Source of the DNA: Bacteroidota bacterium | GTDB taxonomy: Bacteria > Bacteroidota > Bacteroidia > Chitinophagales > BACL12 | Assembly: GCA_016706865.1 (NCBI GenBank) | Contig: JADJIS010000003.1 | Location: 2,046,001-2,110,000, forward strand | Direction of reading: 5' to 3' | DNA length: 64,000 nt | In this document: one piece after another, positions 42,941 to 52,995 of the stretch | How the letters are laid out: every line of letters begins with the position of its first letter | How positions within the stretch are numbered: the stretch's first letter is position 1 | Position numbers and translations under genes: made by a program | Notes under the pieces: model-generated | Database searches by the model: none | The model's input: the letters and a program-made list of their open reading frames with translations, nothing else | Told to the model about the DNA's origin: nothing

Positions 42941-45415
42941 TTACCAATTAAGGGTGATCTTATTATTTGAATTTGGAAAATTAATTGTTTTAACAGCGGC
43001 TTTATCTCTGTTTGCAAAATATAATATTTTATATGCTTCCTCAGGAAAGATCATATTTTTTTGAGTACTTATAAGATCGGATTTTTTTCCATCCACCATC
43101 ATATTTTTTAGCAACGGATCAAATCCGTGCAAAATAATCTGAATGGTTTTAAAATGAGAAGTATATGAACCTTCAGGTTTTTCTATCATCAATGATCTGT
43201 CGTTATAATTATATTTGAAAATTCGTTTGTAAAATACACCCGATTCCATATTATAAGAAACACCATCATCTTCATAATAGGTGATTTCATTATTTTGTAT
43301 TCCATAATAAACATGAACAAATAAAGTATCCGTAGGTTTCTGATCAAAATTCTGCACGGTGCGCTGCATTGGAATAATACTGCTTTCTTTCACAAAAACC
43401 GGTAGACGATGCAAGGGCGATTCAACAATAACTTCCGAATTTGCATCAAATTTTTTATCATTGTAAAAATCATAATAATTATTTGCCGGGAAATATACTT
43501 TGCAGAAATTTTCTGTGCTTCTCACCGGCGCAATTAATATTGCATCTCCGAATAAATATTGATTTTGATAGGTAGAATAATATATTTTATTGTCGTAAGG
43601 ATAATCAATAGCCAGCGATTTATTAACAGGAAGACCGGTAATACTGGCATGATAAAATTCAGAATATAAATAAGGCATTAACTGATATCGCAATTGAATA
43701 TAATATTTTGCTATTGCTTCGGTTTCCTCACCATAACTCCAGGGTTCGGAGTCCTTTAAATTATATGCCTTATGACTTCGGAAAAATGGTGTAAATACAC
43801 CTAGTGTTATCCAACGCGTATATAATTCCTTTGTGGCATCTGCTGCAAATCCACCCACATCCACACCACAATTAGCAACTCCACTTAGTCCCAAACTATT
43901 TAATAATCGCACTCCTAATAATAAATGATCATCAGTTGGAGTATTATCTCCGGTCCATACAGTGGAGTAACGTTGTATACCTGCGTAACCACTTCGTGTT
44001 AATACAAAAGGTCGCTGATTAACCAATAATTTTTTAGTTCCTTCGTAAGTTGACCTCGCCATTTGCATTCCGTAAATATTTCTTCCTGTGAGTCCGTTCC
44101 CGCCATTTCCATCATAATTAAATTCTACCAATGAAGGAAATTTTTGTCCCCATGTTGCAGGTTCATTCATATCGTTCCAAAATCCTATAATTCCCTGATC
44201 AACATAATTTTTAAAACTATTTCCCCACCAGGTTCTGGTTTCAGGAAGTGTAAAATCGGGGAAATTGCATAATCCCGGCCATACTTCAGCCGCATAATTA
44301 GTTCCATCGGGATATTTTAAGAACAGATCATTTTTTAATCCCTCTTCATACGCTTTATATCCGGTTTCCACTTTAATTCCCGGGTCAACAATTATTGCCG
44401 TGCGAACACCCATTCCTTTTAAAGTATTCAACATATTTTCCGGTTGCGGAAAACGCACAGCATCCCAGGTAAATATTTTATAGGCATCCATATAATGAAT
44501 ATCTAAATAAATTACATCAAGTGGAATTTGTTTTTCGCGAAATGTTTTTGCAACATTTAATACTTCTGAATCCGGAAAATAACTCCACCTGCATTGTTGA
44601 AATCCGAGGCTCCATTGTGCGGGCATCGGAGTTTTTCCGGTGAGATCTGTGTAAGAAGAAATAATTGCCTCCACTCCGGAATGATAAATAAAGTAATAAT
44701 TAACATCCCCTTCTTCCACAGTAAAAGAAGAAAATCGCATATTGGATGCACCGAAATTAAAATGTGTTTTGGAAGTATTATCTAAAAATATTCCGTAACA
44801 TAAACTATCGTGCAACCCGATAAAAAACGGAATGGAAACGTACATAGGGTCAGTTCCCGGGCCATATCCGAAAACGTCCGTATTCCAATTCACATAACCA
44901 TTACCACGTCTGTCGAGATCACCGGTTTTTTCACCCAAACCTATAAATCTTTCTTTTGGAAATAATTTTTTATAGACTGAAATTTCATTCCCGGTGAACA
45001 TGGTTCCGAATTCATCATCACCATTTATAAGTTCACCCGCATTATTAAAAAAAGAAACATGCAATTTATCTTTTGTAATTATGAGTTTAAGTGAATCGGT
45101 TGTCAATATGATATTATTTCCCTCCTCTTTGATATTGGTTTTTACCACTTGAGGGCTTCCAATCACAGCATAAGAAAAGTCAACTCCGGGTAATTCCTTG
45201 CTTACCTGAATTCGAATAATATTTGGTGAATACACTTTTACAGTTAAAAACCCGTTATCTCCCTGAATCTGAAGTTCCTGACCAGCAGTTTTTTGCGATT
45301 TAAACGCGCCTAAAGGAGTGTTACCGGTGTTAATTGTTTGTGCTTTTGAAGCAAAAAACAGTAACAGAAACAAAAAGGTATTTGATATATTGAGAAATAA
45401 GTATCTTATTTGCAT
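42941..45415 (-). CDS. GH31 alpha-glucosidase
   Basis: I start at the ATG at 45413-45415 (824 residues), which begins MQIRYLFLNISNTFLFLLLFF, a signal peptide, so the enzyme is exported. The GH31 catalytic core shows the nucleophile in GIIGFWNDMNEPATW and the acid/base in TVWTGDNTPTDDH, together with YLDIHYMDAYKIFTWD, VDPGIK and HRLPVFVKE..IIPMQ in the C-terminal beta sandwich. The N-terminal galactose-mutarotase-like domain precedes it. It releases glucose from non-reducing ends of alpha-glucans, or possibly xylose from xylosides; glucosidase is the more likely activity. It is divergent from a sugar permease gene across 41 bp, so both are probably under common control. Confidence 0.9.
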   Translation of the reverse strand: MQIRYLFLNISNTFLFLLLFFASKAQTINTGNTPLGAFKSQKTAGQELQIQGDNGFLTVKVYSPNIIRIQVSKELPGVDFSYAVIGSPQVVKTNIKEEGNNIILTTDSLKLIITKDKLHVSFFNNAGELINGDDEFGTMFTGNEISVYKKLFPKERFIGLGEKTGDLDRRGNGYVNWNTDVFGYGPGTDPMYVSIPFFIGLHDSLCYGIFLDNTSKTHFNFGASNMRFSSFTVEEGDVNYYFIYHSGVEAIISSYTDLTGKTPMPAQWSLGFQQCRWSYFPDSEVLNVAKTFREKQIPLDVIYLDIHYMDAYKIFTWDAVRFPQPENMLNTLKGMGVRTAIIVDPGIKVETGYKAYEEGLKNDLFLKYPDGTNYAAEVWPGLCNFPDFTLPETRTWWGNSFKNYVDQGIIGFWNDMNEPATWGQKFPSLVEFNYDGNGGNGLTGRNIYGMQMARSTYEGTKKLLVNQRPFVLTRSGYAGIQRYSTVWTGDNTPTDDHLLLGVRLLNSLGLSGVANCGVDVGGFAADATKELYTRWITLGVFTPFFRSHKAYNLKDSEPWSYGEETEAIAKYYIQLRYQLMPYLYSEFYHASITGLPVNKSLAIDYPYDNKIYYSTYQNQYLFGDAILIAPVRSTENFCKVYFPANNYYDFYNDKKFDANSEVIVESPLHRLPVFVKESSIIPMQRTVQNFDQKPTDTLFVHVYYGIQNNEITYYEDDGVSYNMESGVFYKRIFKYNYNDRSLMIEKPEGSYTSHFKTIQIILHGFDPLLKNMMVDGKKSDLISTQKNMIFPEEAYKILYFANRDKAAVKTINFPNSNNKITLNW

Positions 45416-45456
45416 AAGTAATGCTATTGTGCATGTAAAAGTATAAAAGTAAAGCA

Positions 45457-47181
45457 ATGAATCAAACTTCTGTTAAGACTAATTATGGGGCGCTTTCAAC
45501 CCTGGTAAGTGTATTTTTTTTCTGGGGATTTATAGCTGCCGGCAATGGTGTTTTTATACCTTTTTGCAAACATTATTTTCATTTGGACCAGTTTCAGTCA
45601 CAACTGATTGATTTTGCTTTTTATGGAGCATATTATATTGGTGCATTACTTCTGTTTATTTTTAGTATGGTTCGTAAACACGATCTGGTTTCAGGCTGGG
45701 GATATAAAAAAAGTATAGTAAACGGATTGCTCTTTTCATTTTTAGGTTCCTTAGCAATGATAATAGCAGTTAATTACGGCGGATTTGCAGCAGTTTTGAT
45801 GAGTTTATTTATTGTTGCACTGGGATTTTCACTTCAGCAAACTGCAGCTCAACCATTCTCCATTGCACTTGGCGATCCTACAACAGGAAATTCACGTATC
45901 ACCCTTGGTGGTGCCGTAAATTCATTTGGAACAACAATAGGACCTATTGTAGTTGCTCTTGCTTTATTCGGTTCAACTACAATAACCGATGAAAAAATAA
46001 ATTCCCTCGAATTAAATTCTATTACTCTTTTATATTGTGGAATTGGATTTTTGTTTCTTTTGTGCGCTGCACTTTTTTTCACCTCCAAAAAAGTTCCTTC
46101 CGGTATTTCCGATAGCAATGTGGAAAAAGCTAATAAAGCATTAAGAACCCTTGTAACTATTACCGTTTTATTAATAATTATATTCACTGTGGTATTTTCA
46201 AGTTACACTACTCCTGATGCAGTTCGTGTGGAAGAGTTGAAAGCGGAGGTGGCCGACACGATTAATATTAATGCTGATCTCCTGTCTCAAAAATTAAAAG
46301 AAATTAAAGAATTGAATGCACCGCTTGAAATGAGAAGAATGATTTTATTAGGCGCTGCATTTGTGGTTGTTTTCGGAGGTTTATTAATTGCAAAGGGAAG
46401 AGCAAAGAAAAATCCTGAAGGCTGGGGTGCCTTACATTATCCCCAATTAGTTTTAGGCATGTTAGGTATTTTTACCTATGTTGGCGTGGAAGTAACTATT
46501 CAAAGTAATTTATCTGAATTATTAAAACAGGATGCCTTTGGTGGATTGCAGGCAGCACAAATATCTCCTTATATTTCGATGTATTGGGGTAGTTTAATGA
46601 TAGGACGATGGGCGGGTTCCATTGCAGTTTTTTCGGTGGCAGGAATGCGTAAAAAATTATTAATGATACTTGTTCCAATTATTGCCTTCGGTGTAATTAT
46701 TCTTGTTAATTCTATTGCCGGAAGTGATATGCGACCACTCTACGCATATATTGTTTGTGTTGCAGTTCAAATTGCAGCGTTCTTTATCGGAAGAGATAAA
46801 CCCGCAAGAACATTATTTATATTTAGTGCTTTGGGTTTAACAGCAATGCTCATTGGTTTATTTACCACAGGAACAGTTGCCATTTATGCATTTTTAAGTG
46901 GTGGGTTATTCTGCAGTATCATGTGGCCGAATATTTTTGCATTATCTGTAACAGGATTAGGAAAATATACTTCACAAGGATCTGCATTTTTAATTATGAT
47001 GATATTGGGCGGAGGAGTTATTCCACCGATACAAGGAAAATTAGCGGATATTATTGGAATTCATCCTTCGTATTGGATACCTGTTGGATGTTTCTTATAC
47101 CTTGCATGGTTTGCACTTCGTGTTAGTAAAATTTTACAGAAACAAGGTATTGCAGTGGATGGTGCAAGTGGTGGGCATTGA
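45457..47181 (+). CDS. FHS-family sugar:H+ symporter (MFS)
   Basis: The product has 574 residues and about 12 membrane helices. ALSTLVSVFFFWGFIAAGNGVFIPFCKHYF is the FHS-family start, and FSLQQTAAQPFSIALGDPTTGNSRITLGGAVNSFGTTIGPI in helix 4-5 is typical of the glucose/galactose/fucose branch (FucP/GlcP). The protein is longer than usual because of a central loop of about 85 residues (near 235-315, VRVEELKAEVADTININADLLSQK). It probably imports glucose released by the neighbouring hydrolases. It is divergent from the GH31 gene (41 bp). Confidence 0.88.
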   Translation: MNQTSVKTNYGALSTLVSVFFFWGFIAAGNGVFIPFCKHYFHLDQFQSQLIDFAFYGAYYIGALLLFIFSMVRKHDLVSGWGYKKSIVNGLLFSFLGSLAMIIAVNYGGFAAVLMSLFIVALGFSLQQTAAQPFSIALGDPTTGNSRITLGGAVNSFGTTIGPIVVALALFGSTTITDEKINSLELNSITLLYCGIGFLFLLCAALFFTSKKVPSGISDSNVEKANKALRTLVTITVLLIIIFTVVFSSYTTPDAVRVEELKAEVADTININADLLSQKLKEIKELNAPLEMRRMILLGAAFVVVFGGLLIAKGRAKKNPEGWGALHYPQLVLGMLGIFTYVGVEVTIQSNLSELLKQDAFGGLQAAQISPYISMYWGSLMIGRWAGSIAVFSVAGMRKKLLMILVPIIAFGVIILVNSIAGSDMRPLYAYIVCVAVQIAAFFIGRDKPARTLFIFSALGLTAMLIGLFTTGTVAIYAFLSGGLFCSIMWPNIFALSVTGLGKYTSQGSAFLIMMILGGGVIPPIQGKLADIIGIHPSYWIPVGCFLYLAWFALRVSKILQKQGIAVDGASGGH

Positions 47182-47333
47182 ATTATATATTTTCGTTGCA
47201 ACATAATTAAATGCTGCGGTTAATTTTAAAATTGCCGGACACAATATGTTGGTTTTATGTTTTTTTTGCCAGACCAGGAACGCTTACTTTTCGTTCTATT
47301 GATAGTTTATTTTTATCATGAAGATCCTCAATT

Positions 47334-47740
47334 GGGCTAAAGCCCGTCTAAAGAGTGTGCTTTTACCCACCCGGCTAAAGCCGGGGGTTATTAGTTTTTA
47401 ATTTACGTTTAAATTTAGATGAAATCGAATTTTGATCTTAATAGCTGTAGGTTTTAACCCACATATAATTTGATAATAATTGGGGTTGGAGTTTTAATCC
47501 ATGGATAATTTAAAAATAGCCGTGGGTTTTAACCCACGGATAATAATCGTGAATCTCGACGGGCTTTAGCCCAATTATGGATTTTCAATTCGGCAGGAAA
47601 GTTACAAGACAGCTAAAGCCCATTTATAGTGTGTGAATTTACCCCACTGGCTGAAGCCGGGTGTTTTTTATTCGTGTATTCGTGGCTTCCTTTTTTTTCC
47701 ACAATACGGATGAAAACAAAGCCACGATTGCACGAATGAA
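47334..47740. repeat. Cluster of small palindromes in a 700-bp gap
   Basis: The gap 47182-47880 has no gene. Palindromes: GGGCTAAAGCCC (47334-47345), CCCGGCTAAAGCCGGG (47370-47385), GTAGGTTTTAACCCAC (47457-47462 area), CCGTGGGTTTTAACCCACGG (47520-47539), GGGCTTTAGCCC (47561-47572) and GGCTGAAGCC (47649-47658). Two arms near 47672-47690 (ATTCGTGTATTCGTGG) and 47722-47740 (CCACGATTGCACGAAT) form a wider inverted repeat. Words GGCTAAAGCC and GTGGGTTTTAACCCAC alternate. The stretches 47182-47333 and 47741-47880 show nothing further. Confidence 0.85.
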
Positions 47741-47880
47741 CAGCCGTTAGGGTGCGTAGATTGCAGTTAAATATATGTTTATTTTTAAACTCGCGCCCAA
47801 GTCTGCAATTTTTGACAGGTTTGAAGCAACTTTATTTTATAATAAAATATTTCGGGGCTTCTGTGGAAGGTAAGGTATAT

Positions 47881-48576
47881 CTATATTTTAAAAGCAAAAC
47901 CACCCTTCTTTAATTCCTCGTACCTGCGTTTATTAAATTTATAGAGTTTCGCAGCGCGATGAGAAACGCCTTTTTGTTTTTCTTTTAATTCGATCAACAA
48001 ATTAAATCCGAGGATTTTTTTCCGGAAATTTCTTTTATCAATTTCCATTTCCAAAATTGCTTCATATAAATGTTGCAATTGTGTAAGGGTGAATTTTTCG
48101 GGAAGTAGTTCGAAACCGATCGGCTCAATTTTAATTTTATTTTTAAGCGTTTCAATTCCTTTTGCAGCGATCTCTTTATGATCGAACGCTAATTTGGGTA
48201 AATCGTAAGCCGGCCACCAAAATGCTTTTTTTGCAAAATCGGTAACAGGATGAAGTCCATTGGTGCCGGCTTTGATAATTGCAAAATAAGCAACTGTTAT
48301 CACCCTGCCTTGTGGATGCCTGTTAATACTCCCAAAAGTGTAAAATTGGTTTAGAAAGACATTGCGCAAACCAGTCAGTTCATGTAAAACGCGTTCGGCT
48401 GCCTGATCAATATCTTCTGTATCGTAGGCTAGGTTTCCAGGAATCGCTTTCCATTTTTTAAACGGAGGTTCATTCCTGTCGATAAGAAGGATCTTAAGCT
48501 CACCTTCGTCAAAACCAAAGATCACACAATCAACGGAGAAGTCGGAATGGAGAGGGGGTAATTTATTGGCGGTCAT
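47881..48576 (-). CDS. NrtR/AraR-like NUDIX-fold transcription regulator
   Basis: The 231-residue product has an N-terminal NUDIX fold (about 10-140: SVDCVIFGFDEGELKILLIDR) and a C-terminal winged-helix half (about 150-231: FTLTQLQHLYEAILEMEIDKRNFRKKIL). The NUDIX box reads GNLAYDTEDIDQAAERVLHELTGL, in which the catalytic RE..EE pattern has become RV..EL, so hydrolysis is probably lost. That is usual in this regulator family (NrtR in NAD control, AraR in Bacteroides arabinose control), where the fold senses a metabolite and the winged helix binds DNA. Position at the end of the utilization locus suggests it controls these genes. A palindrome (48640-48657) lies upstream. Confidence 0.85.
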   Translation of the reverse strand: MTANKLPPLHSDFSVDCVIFGFDEGELKILLIDRNEPPFKKWKAIPGNLAYDTEDIDQAAERVLHELTGLRNVFLNQFYTFGSINRHPQGRVITVAYFAIIKAGTNGLHPVTDFAKKAFWWPAYDLPKLAFDHKEIAAKGIETLKNKIKIEPIGFELLPEKFTLTQLQHLYEAILEMEIDKRNFRKKILGFNLLIELKEKQKGVSHRAAKLYKFNKRRYEELKKGGFAFKI

Positions 48577-48639
48577 AATTCAGGAACAATAATACAAAAT
48601 ATACTATGGAATAATAAAGTTCTTATTTACACATTAAAC

Positions 48640-48657
48640 CCAATATCCACATATTGG
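48640..48657. promoter_or_regulatory. Candidate operator palindrome
   Basis: CCAATAT, 4 nt, ATATTGG is an exact 18-bp palindrome in the 120-bp gap upstream of the NUDIX regulator gene, about 64 bp from its start codon. It could be the regulator's own operator; not proven, and no second copy was found by eye near susC. Confidence 0.35.
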
Positions 48658-48696
48658 TAATTTTGGGTCAAAAATAGGGTCTATCCAAAACGCGGA

Positions 48697-50976
48697 TCAC
48701 TCCAAAACAAAGGATGCTTTTAATCCTGTGTCTGAATTTCCTCCTATCTGAATATCAAATTGCCCCGGTTCATAAATTAAATGGCCTTCCCCATTATAAA
48801 AAGTAAGGTCGGTAATAGAAATATCAAATGCTAACGTTTTTGATTCTCCGGCTTTCAGCATGTTTCGCTTAAATCCCTGCAATTCTTTTACAGGTCTGGT
48901 TATGGATGCAACCTTATCGGTGATATATAATTGTGTTATCTCCACACCATCCCTCGAGCCACTATTTTTCACATCTACACTTATTGAAATAGTTTTATCT
49001 TTTTTCAGAATATCAGACGACAATTTAATATTTGAATATTCAAACGTGGTGTAACTTAAACCATGACCAAAACTAAATAAGGGACTATTATCAACATCCA
49101 GATATTTAGAATTGTATTTACTATTTGCATCAAAAGGTCTTCCGGTTTTTTTCATATTGTAATATACCGGAATTTGTCCCACCGATCTTGGGAACGACAT
49201 GGTTAATTTTCCGGAAGGATTAACATCTCCAAATAATATATCTGCAATTGCATTACCTGCTTCCGTTCCTGCAAACCAGGTTTCCACAATTGCGGGAATA
49301 TTTTCATTTTCCCATACAAGCGTTAAAGGACGACCATTCATCAAAACTAAAACAACAGGTTTTCCGGTTTTATGAATCGCTTTTAAAAGATCCCTTTGAT
49401 TTTCAGGAATACCAATTTCACTTCTGCTTGCTGCCTCACCGGACATCCCCTGACTTTCGCCCAAAACCATAACAACTACATCCGATATATTGGCAACATC
49501 AACCGCATCCTTAATCATTTGTTCAGGACTGCGTGTATCCATTTCAATTTTTCCACCGTTGTCGTTTAACTTTTTCAATAATATTTTATCTTCAATTATA
49601 TTCGCGCCTTTCGAATATAAAATATTCGTTTTTCCTTGTGTTGCTTTTGTTATTCCTGTTAATACACTTACTGATTTTTTCCAATCACCTGCAGCACTCC
49701 AGTTACCGATCAGGTTGCGCTGATCATCTGCCAAAGGACCGATCAATGCAATGGTTCCCTGCTTTTTTAATGGCAATAAACCGTTCTCATTTTTTAATAA
49801 CACAATAGATTTTTGCGCCATCTCTCTTGCAGCAAGAAGATTTTCCGCTGTCATTATTTCTGTTTTTTCGCGCTCCGGATTACAATATCTATAAGGATCT
49901 TCAAATAAACCAAGATCGTATTTAATTCCCAATGTGTTTTTAACTGCATTGTCAATTACAGCAATTGTAACCTTTCCTTCCTCAACAGATTGTTTTAAAA
50001 AATTATAAAATACTGCACCTTGCATATCCATATCAACGCCGGCATTTAAAGATAATTCTCCTGCATTTTTATCGTTTGATGCATAACCGTGATTCACCAT
50101 TTCATTAATAGAAGTATAATCCGTTACAACAAATCCTTTAAATTTCCATTCGTCACGCAAAATTTCATTTAATAAATAATTATTGGCAGATGCAGGAACT
50201 CCATTTAAATCGTTAAATGCAGTCATAAAAGTTCCAACTCCGGCATCTACACAAGCTTTAAAAGGAGGTAAATATGTTTCACGCAAACTTACTTCCGAAA
50301 CATCAACGGTATTATAATCTCGTCCACCCTGTGCAGCTCCGTAAGCAGCAAAATGTTTAGCGCAGGCTACGATGGTATTATTTTTTGATAAATCATCTCC
50401 TTGAAATCCTTTTACTCTTGCCGCAGCAATTAAGGAACCCAAATAAACGTCCTCTCCACTCCCTTCATCCACTCTTCCCCACCGTGGGTCGCGGGTAATA
50501 TCAACCATTGGTGCAAAGGTCCAATTAATACCCTCTGCCGATGCTTCTGATGCGGCAATCCGGGCAGCATTTTGTATGGCATTAATATCCCATGAACAAG
50601 ATTCCGCAATTGGTACCGGAAAAATTGTTCTATGTCCGTGAATCACATCATAGCCAAAAAGCAAAGGAATTCCTAAACGTGTTTCTTCCACTGCAATTTT
50701 CTGAAGTTTACGATTATATTCCACTGTGTATGCATTAAAAACTGCTCCTGCCTTTCCGGCGCGAATATCATCTAAATAGGTAGTGCGTAAAGTTGGTCCT
50801 GTAACATCCCAATCGGAAGTAAATAAAACCATTTGGCCTATTTTTTCTTCCAATGTCATTTTAGCAATTAATTCATTAATAAAAATTTCCTTCGGGGATA
50901 AAGGTGTTTCTTTTTTTGAGGTAGATCCCAAAAAAAGAAATAATATTCCTAAACAAAATAAATAATTTATCTTCAT
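48697..50976 (-). CDS. bglX: GH3 beta-glucosidase (BglX type)
   Basis: I start at the ATG at 50974-50976 (759 residues) rather than the preceding TTG. The signal sequence is MKINYLFCLGILFLFLGSTS. The GH3 N-terminal barrel has LLFGYDVIHGHRTIFPVPIAESCSWD, MVDITRDPRWGRVDEGSGED, KHFAAYGAAQGGRDYNTVDVSE, and the nucleophile Asp in FKGFVVTDYTSINEM. The alpha/beta sandwich and C-terminal FnIII-like domain (GHGLSYTTFEYSNIKLSSD) follow. It hydrolyses terminal beta-glucose. Together with the upstream GH144-like gene (10-bp gap) it resembles Bacteroidota pairs in which the GH3 partner takes sophoro-oligosaccharides. It is exported to the periplasm. Confidence 0.92.
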   Translation of the reverse strand: MKINYLFCLGILFLFLGSTSKKETPLSPKEIFINELIAKMTLEEKIGQMVLFTSDWDVTGPTLRTTYLDDIRAGKAGAVFNAYTVEYNRKLQKIAVEETRLGIPLLFGYDVIHGHRTIFPVPIAESCSWDINAIQNAARIAASEASAEGINWTFAPMVDITRDPRWGRVDEGSGEDVYLGSLIAAARVKGFQGDDLSKNNTIVACAKHFAAYGAAQGGRDYNTVDVSEVSLRETYLPPFKACVDAGVGTFMTAFNDLNGVPASANNYLLNEILRDEWKFKGFVVTDYTSINEMVNHGYASNDKNAGELSLNAGVDMDMQGAVFYNFLKQSVEEGKVTIAVIDNAVKNTLGIKYDLGLFEDPYRYCNPEREKTEIMTAENLLAAREMAQKSIVLLKNENGLLPLKKQGTIALIGPLADDQRNLIGNWSAAGDWKKSVSVLTGITKATQGKTNILYSKGANIIEDKILLKKLNDNGGKIEMDTRSPEQMIKDAVDVANISDVVVMVLGESQGMSGEAASRSEIGIPENQRDLLKAIHKTGKPVVLVLMNGRPLTLVWENENIPAIVETWFAGTEAGNAIADILFGDVNPSGKLTMSFPRSVGQIPVYYNMKKTGRPFDANSKYNSKYLDVDNSPLFSFGHGLSYTTFEYSNIKLSSDILKKDKTISISVDVKNSGSRDGVEITQLYITDKVASITRPVKELQGFKRNMLKAGESKTLAFDISITDLTFYNGEGHLIYEPGQFDIQIGGNSDTGLKASFVLE

Positions 50977-50986
50977 CAAAATGAAT

Positions 50987-52984
50987 TTAATAAGTAAAAC
51001 TTAATTTTTCAGCAGCGTCAATTACTTCGGGACACGACATAAATAAATTCCATAATAATTGTGTGCGATGATTCTCTATCATCACGATCATAGGACCTTG
51101 ATCAATTGCCAGATAGGAAGTGGCAAACCAACCTTCCGTTGCATTAAAAGCATCCGTAAATCCATACTCTCCCCAAATTTTATCACCAATGGTATAATAA
51201 AAAAATCGAATCGCATCCAGTGAATATTCGGGTGTGTAAGGGATGGAAGCTATAGCAGCAGTTGGTGTAATTACACCGAGATCGTTAGTTGGTGAATGCG
51301 CAGAATAACCATTTTGATTATCACTTGCAGTAAGTCCCCAACAATCTTCACTATATCCCACAAAATCCTGCGGGTTATCTATACAATATGCGCGATTAAT
51401 TAACGTGTGATTTTGATTTTGCATCCAGTAATTTGCATAAGTATCACTTAAGGTGGTAGGATTAATTCCGAGAAAAGAATAATGTGCAAAAAACAAGGGA
51501 CCACCATAGGGAAATCCTAATGGCAATGTATAACCATAATAATTATTTCCATTAATAAAATAATCTGAATCAGCCCATCCGTTGTGATAAACCGAGGCAT
51601 CGATAGTATGCGTAGTTGATGCTGCAGCAAGAAAATAAGTAATTAAACATTCATTAAATCCTTTTATCTGCATATTCATTTCCCAGCCGAGATCGGGCGA
51701 CCAATGCCAATACAATACATCCTCACCACCTTTGGTGAACCAATCCCATTCCACCGTTTCCCAAAGTGTATTTATTTTTCCTTTCAATGCATTTTCGAAA
51801 GGATCTGCACCATTTAAATATTGTCGCACACATAATAATCCCTGAATTAAATAAGAAGTTTCCACCAGATCGGCACCGTTATCGTTCGGACTAAAAGGAA
51901 TAACTTCTCCTGTATTTCCATTCATCCAATGTGGCCAAACTCCATGAAATCTATCAGCAGTAGTTAGAAAATCAACAATGGTATTTAAACGGGTAACGCC
52001 TTCGCTTCGCGAAATAAAATTTCTATCCATAGCAACTATGATCGACATTACCCCAAAACCGGAACCACCTATTGTAACAACGTTAGGTGTTGTATTTCTT
52101 TCGGCACTTAATCCACTAACAGGATGTCCAAAATCCCAAAAGTATTTAAAAGTTTGTTGTTGAACAATGGTAAGTAATTCATCATCACTTACGATCGGAA
52201 ATTTAGGTGTGGAATCTATTTCTGTATAAAAATTATCGCTGAAACCATTAAATATATAAATGTCGTTCTCAGCATGTAAATTATTTGAGAGGGTAAATGT
52301 GTATTTCTGAAAATGAACAAGTGTTGATGAAGTATTAATAGTAAGTATTGTTTTATCATCAGAAAGGTCAAATTCAAGCGGCTCATTAAATCCGGGTCTT
52401 GCGATGGCGGCAGCCGCAGAATTTACTGTTGCAGGATCAACGGGATGATTAAATGTAATAATAGTTTCCGGTTCCCGGTTTACATTAGTTGTACGGGATT
52501 CACTCAAAAGATCTTTACCATCTATAATTAAAGATGTTATCATTAAGGTTCCTGCCTGAGTTTGTAGAGTAACAGAAAATCCTTTAAAAATTTCTCCACC
52601 TACACCGGTTAAATTTTGTGTTATATCAAGCGTATATGATGCATTATTTTCCAGAGGAAGGTGGGAGAATGAAATAGTTTTATTTTCATCGAGGAATGAT
52701 TCGTTTAAATCAACGGCACCGTCGGGACCTGTTAATGAAATTGCATTAATACTGGTAATATTTAAAGGAATACTAAAGGAAAGAACGATAGGTTGGTCGA
52801 TCGGAGCATTGATATTTGATGCACCGCTATTTAAATTAACAACATAGGTTCCGAAGTGAATATAGTTGAGTTGGAAATAATCAGTATTGGGATCTGAAAT
52901 TATTTCTTTTTTGCAGGCGGTAAATCCATTTACCAAAAGTGTAAACAAAATGACAAAATACATGATATAACGAATTTTTATCAT
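50987..52984 (-). CDS. Glucoamylase-family lipoprotein, GH144-like (endo-beta-1,2-glucanase candidate)
   Basis: The 665-residue product has a lipoprotein signal (MIKIRYIMYFVILFTLLVNGFTAC, lipobox GFTAC). Two Ig-like Big_5-type domains fill about 35-260 (VNLNSGASNINAPIDQPIVLSFSIPLNI). The catalytic alpha-barrel of the Glycoamylase (PF10091) family follows from about 270: QQTFKYFWDFGHPVSGLSAERN, GGSGFGVMSIIVAMDRNF, FHGVWPHWMNGNTGE, DNGADLVETSYLIQGLLCVRQY, WHWSPDLGWEMNMQIKGFNECLITYFLAA, TDLGVITPTAAIASIPYTPEYS. PF10091 contains the GH144 endo-beta-1,2-glucanases, of which the founder is from Chitinophaga. It is probably a surface-anchored endo-enzyme cutting beta-1,2-glucan. The transcript reaches it only through the terminator at 52996-53027. 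Confidence 0.82.
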   Translation of the reverse strand: MIKIRYIMYFVILFTLLVNGFTACKKEIISDPNTDYFQLNYIHFGTYVVNLNSGASNINAPIDQPIVLSFSIPLNITSINAISLTGPDGAVDLNESFLDENKTISFSHLPLENNASYTLDITQNLTGVGGEIFKGFSVTLQTQAGTLMITSLIIDGKDLLSESRTTNVNREPETIITFNHPVDPATVNSAAAAIARPGFNEPLEFDLSDDKTILTINTSSTLVHFQKYTFTLSNNLHAENDIYIFNGFSDNFYTEIDSTPKFPIVSDDELLTIVQQQTFKYFWDFGHPVSGLSAERNTTPNVVTIGGSGFGVMSIIVAMDRNFISRSEGVTRLNTIVDFLTTADRFHGVWPHWMNGNTGEVIPFSPNDNGADLVETSYLIQGLLCVRQYLNGADPFENALKGKINTLWETVEWDWFTKGGEDVLYWHWSPDLGWEMNMQIKGFNECLITYFLAAASTTHTIDASVYHNGWADSDYFINGNNYYGYTLPLGFPYGGPLFFAHYSFLGINPTTLSDTYANYWMQNQNHTLINRAYCIDNPQDFVGYSEDCWGLTASDNQNGYSAHSPTNDLGVITPTAAIASIPYTPEYSLDAIRFFYYTIGDKIWGEYGFTDAFNATEGWFATSYLAIDQGPMIVMIENHRTQLLWNLFMSCPEVIDAAEKLSFTY

Positions 52985-52995
52985 AGCCCAAATAT

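Noticed and set aside
47334..47740. Terminators for the sugar permease or the regulator
   Set aside because: The palindromes lack T-runs next to the stems and recur too many times for single terminators.
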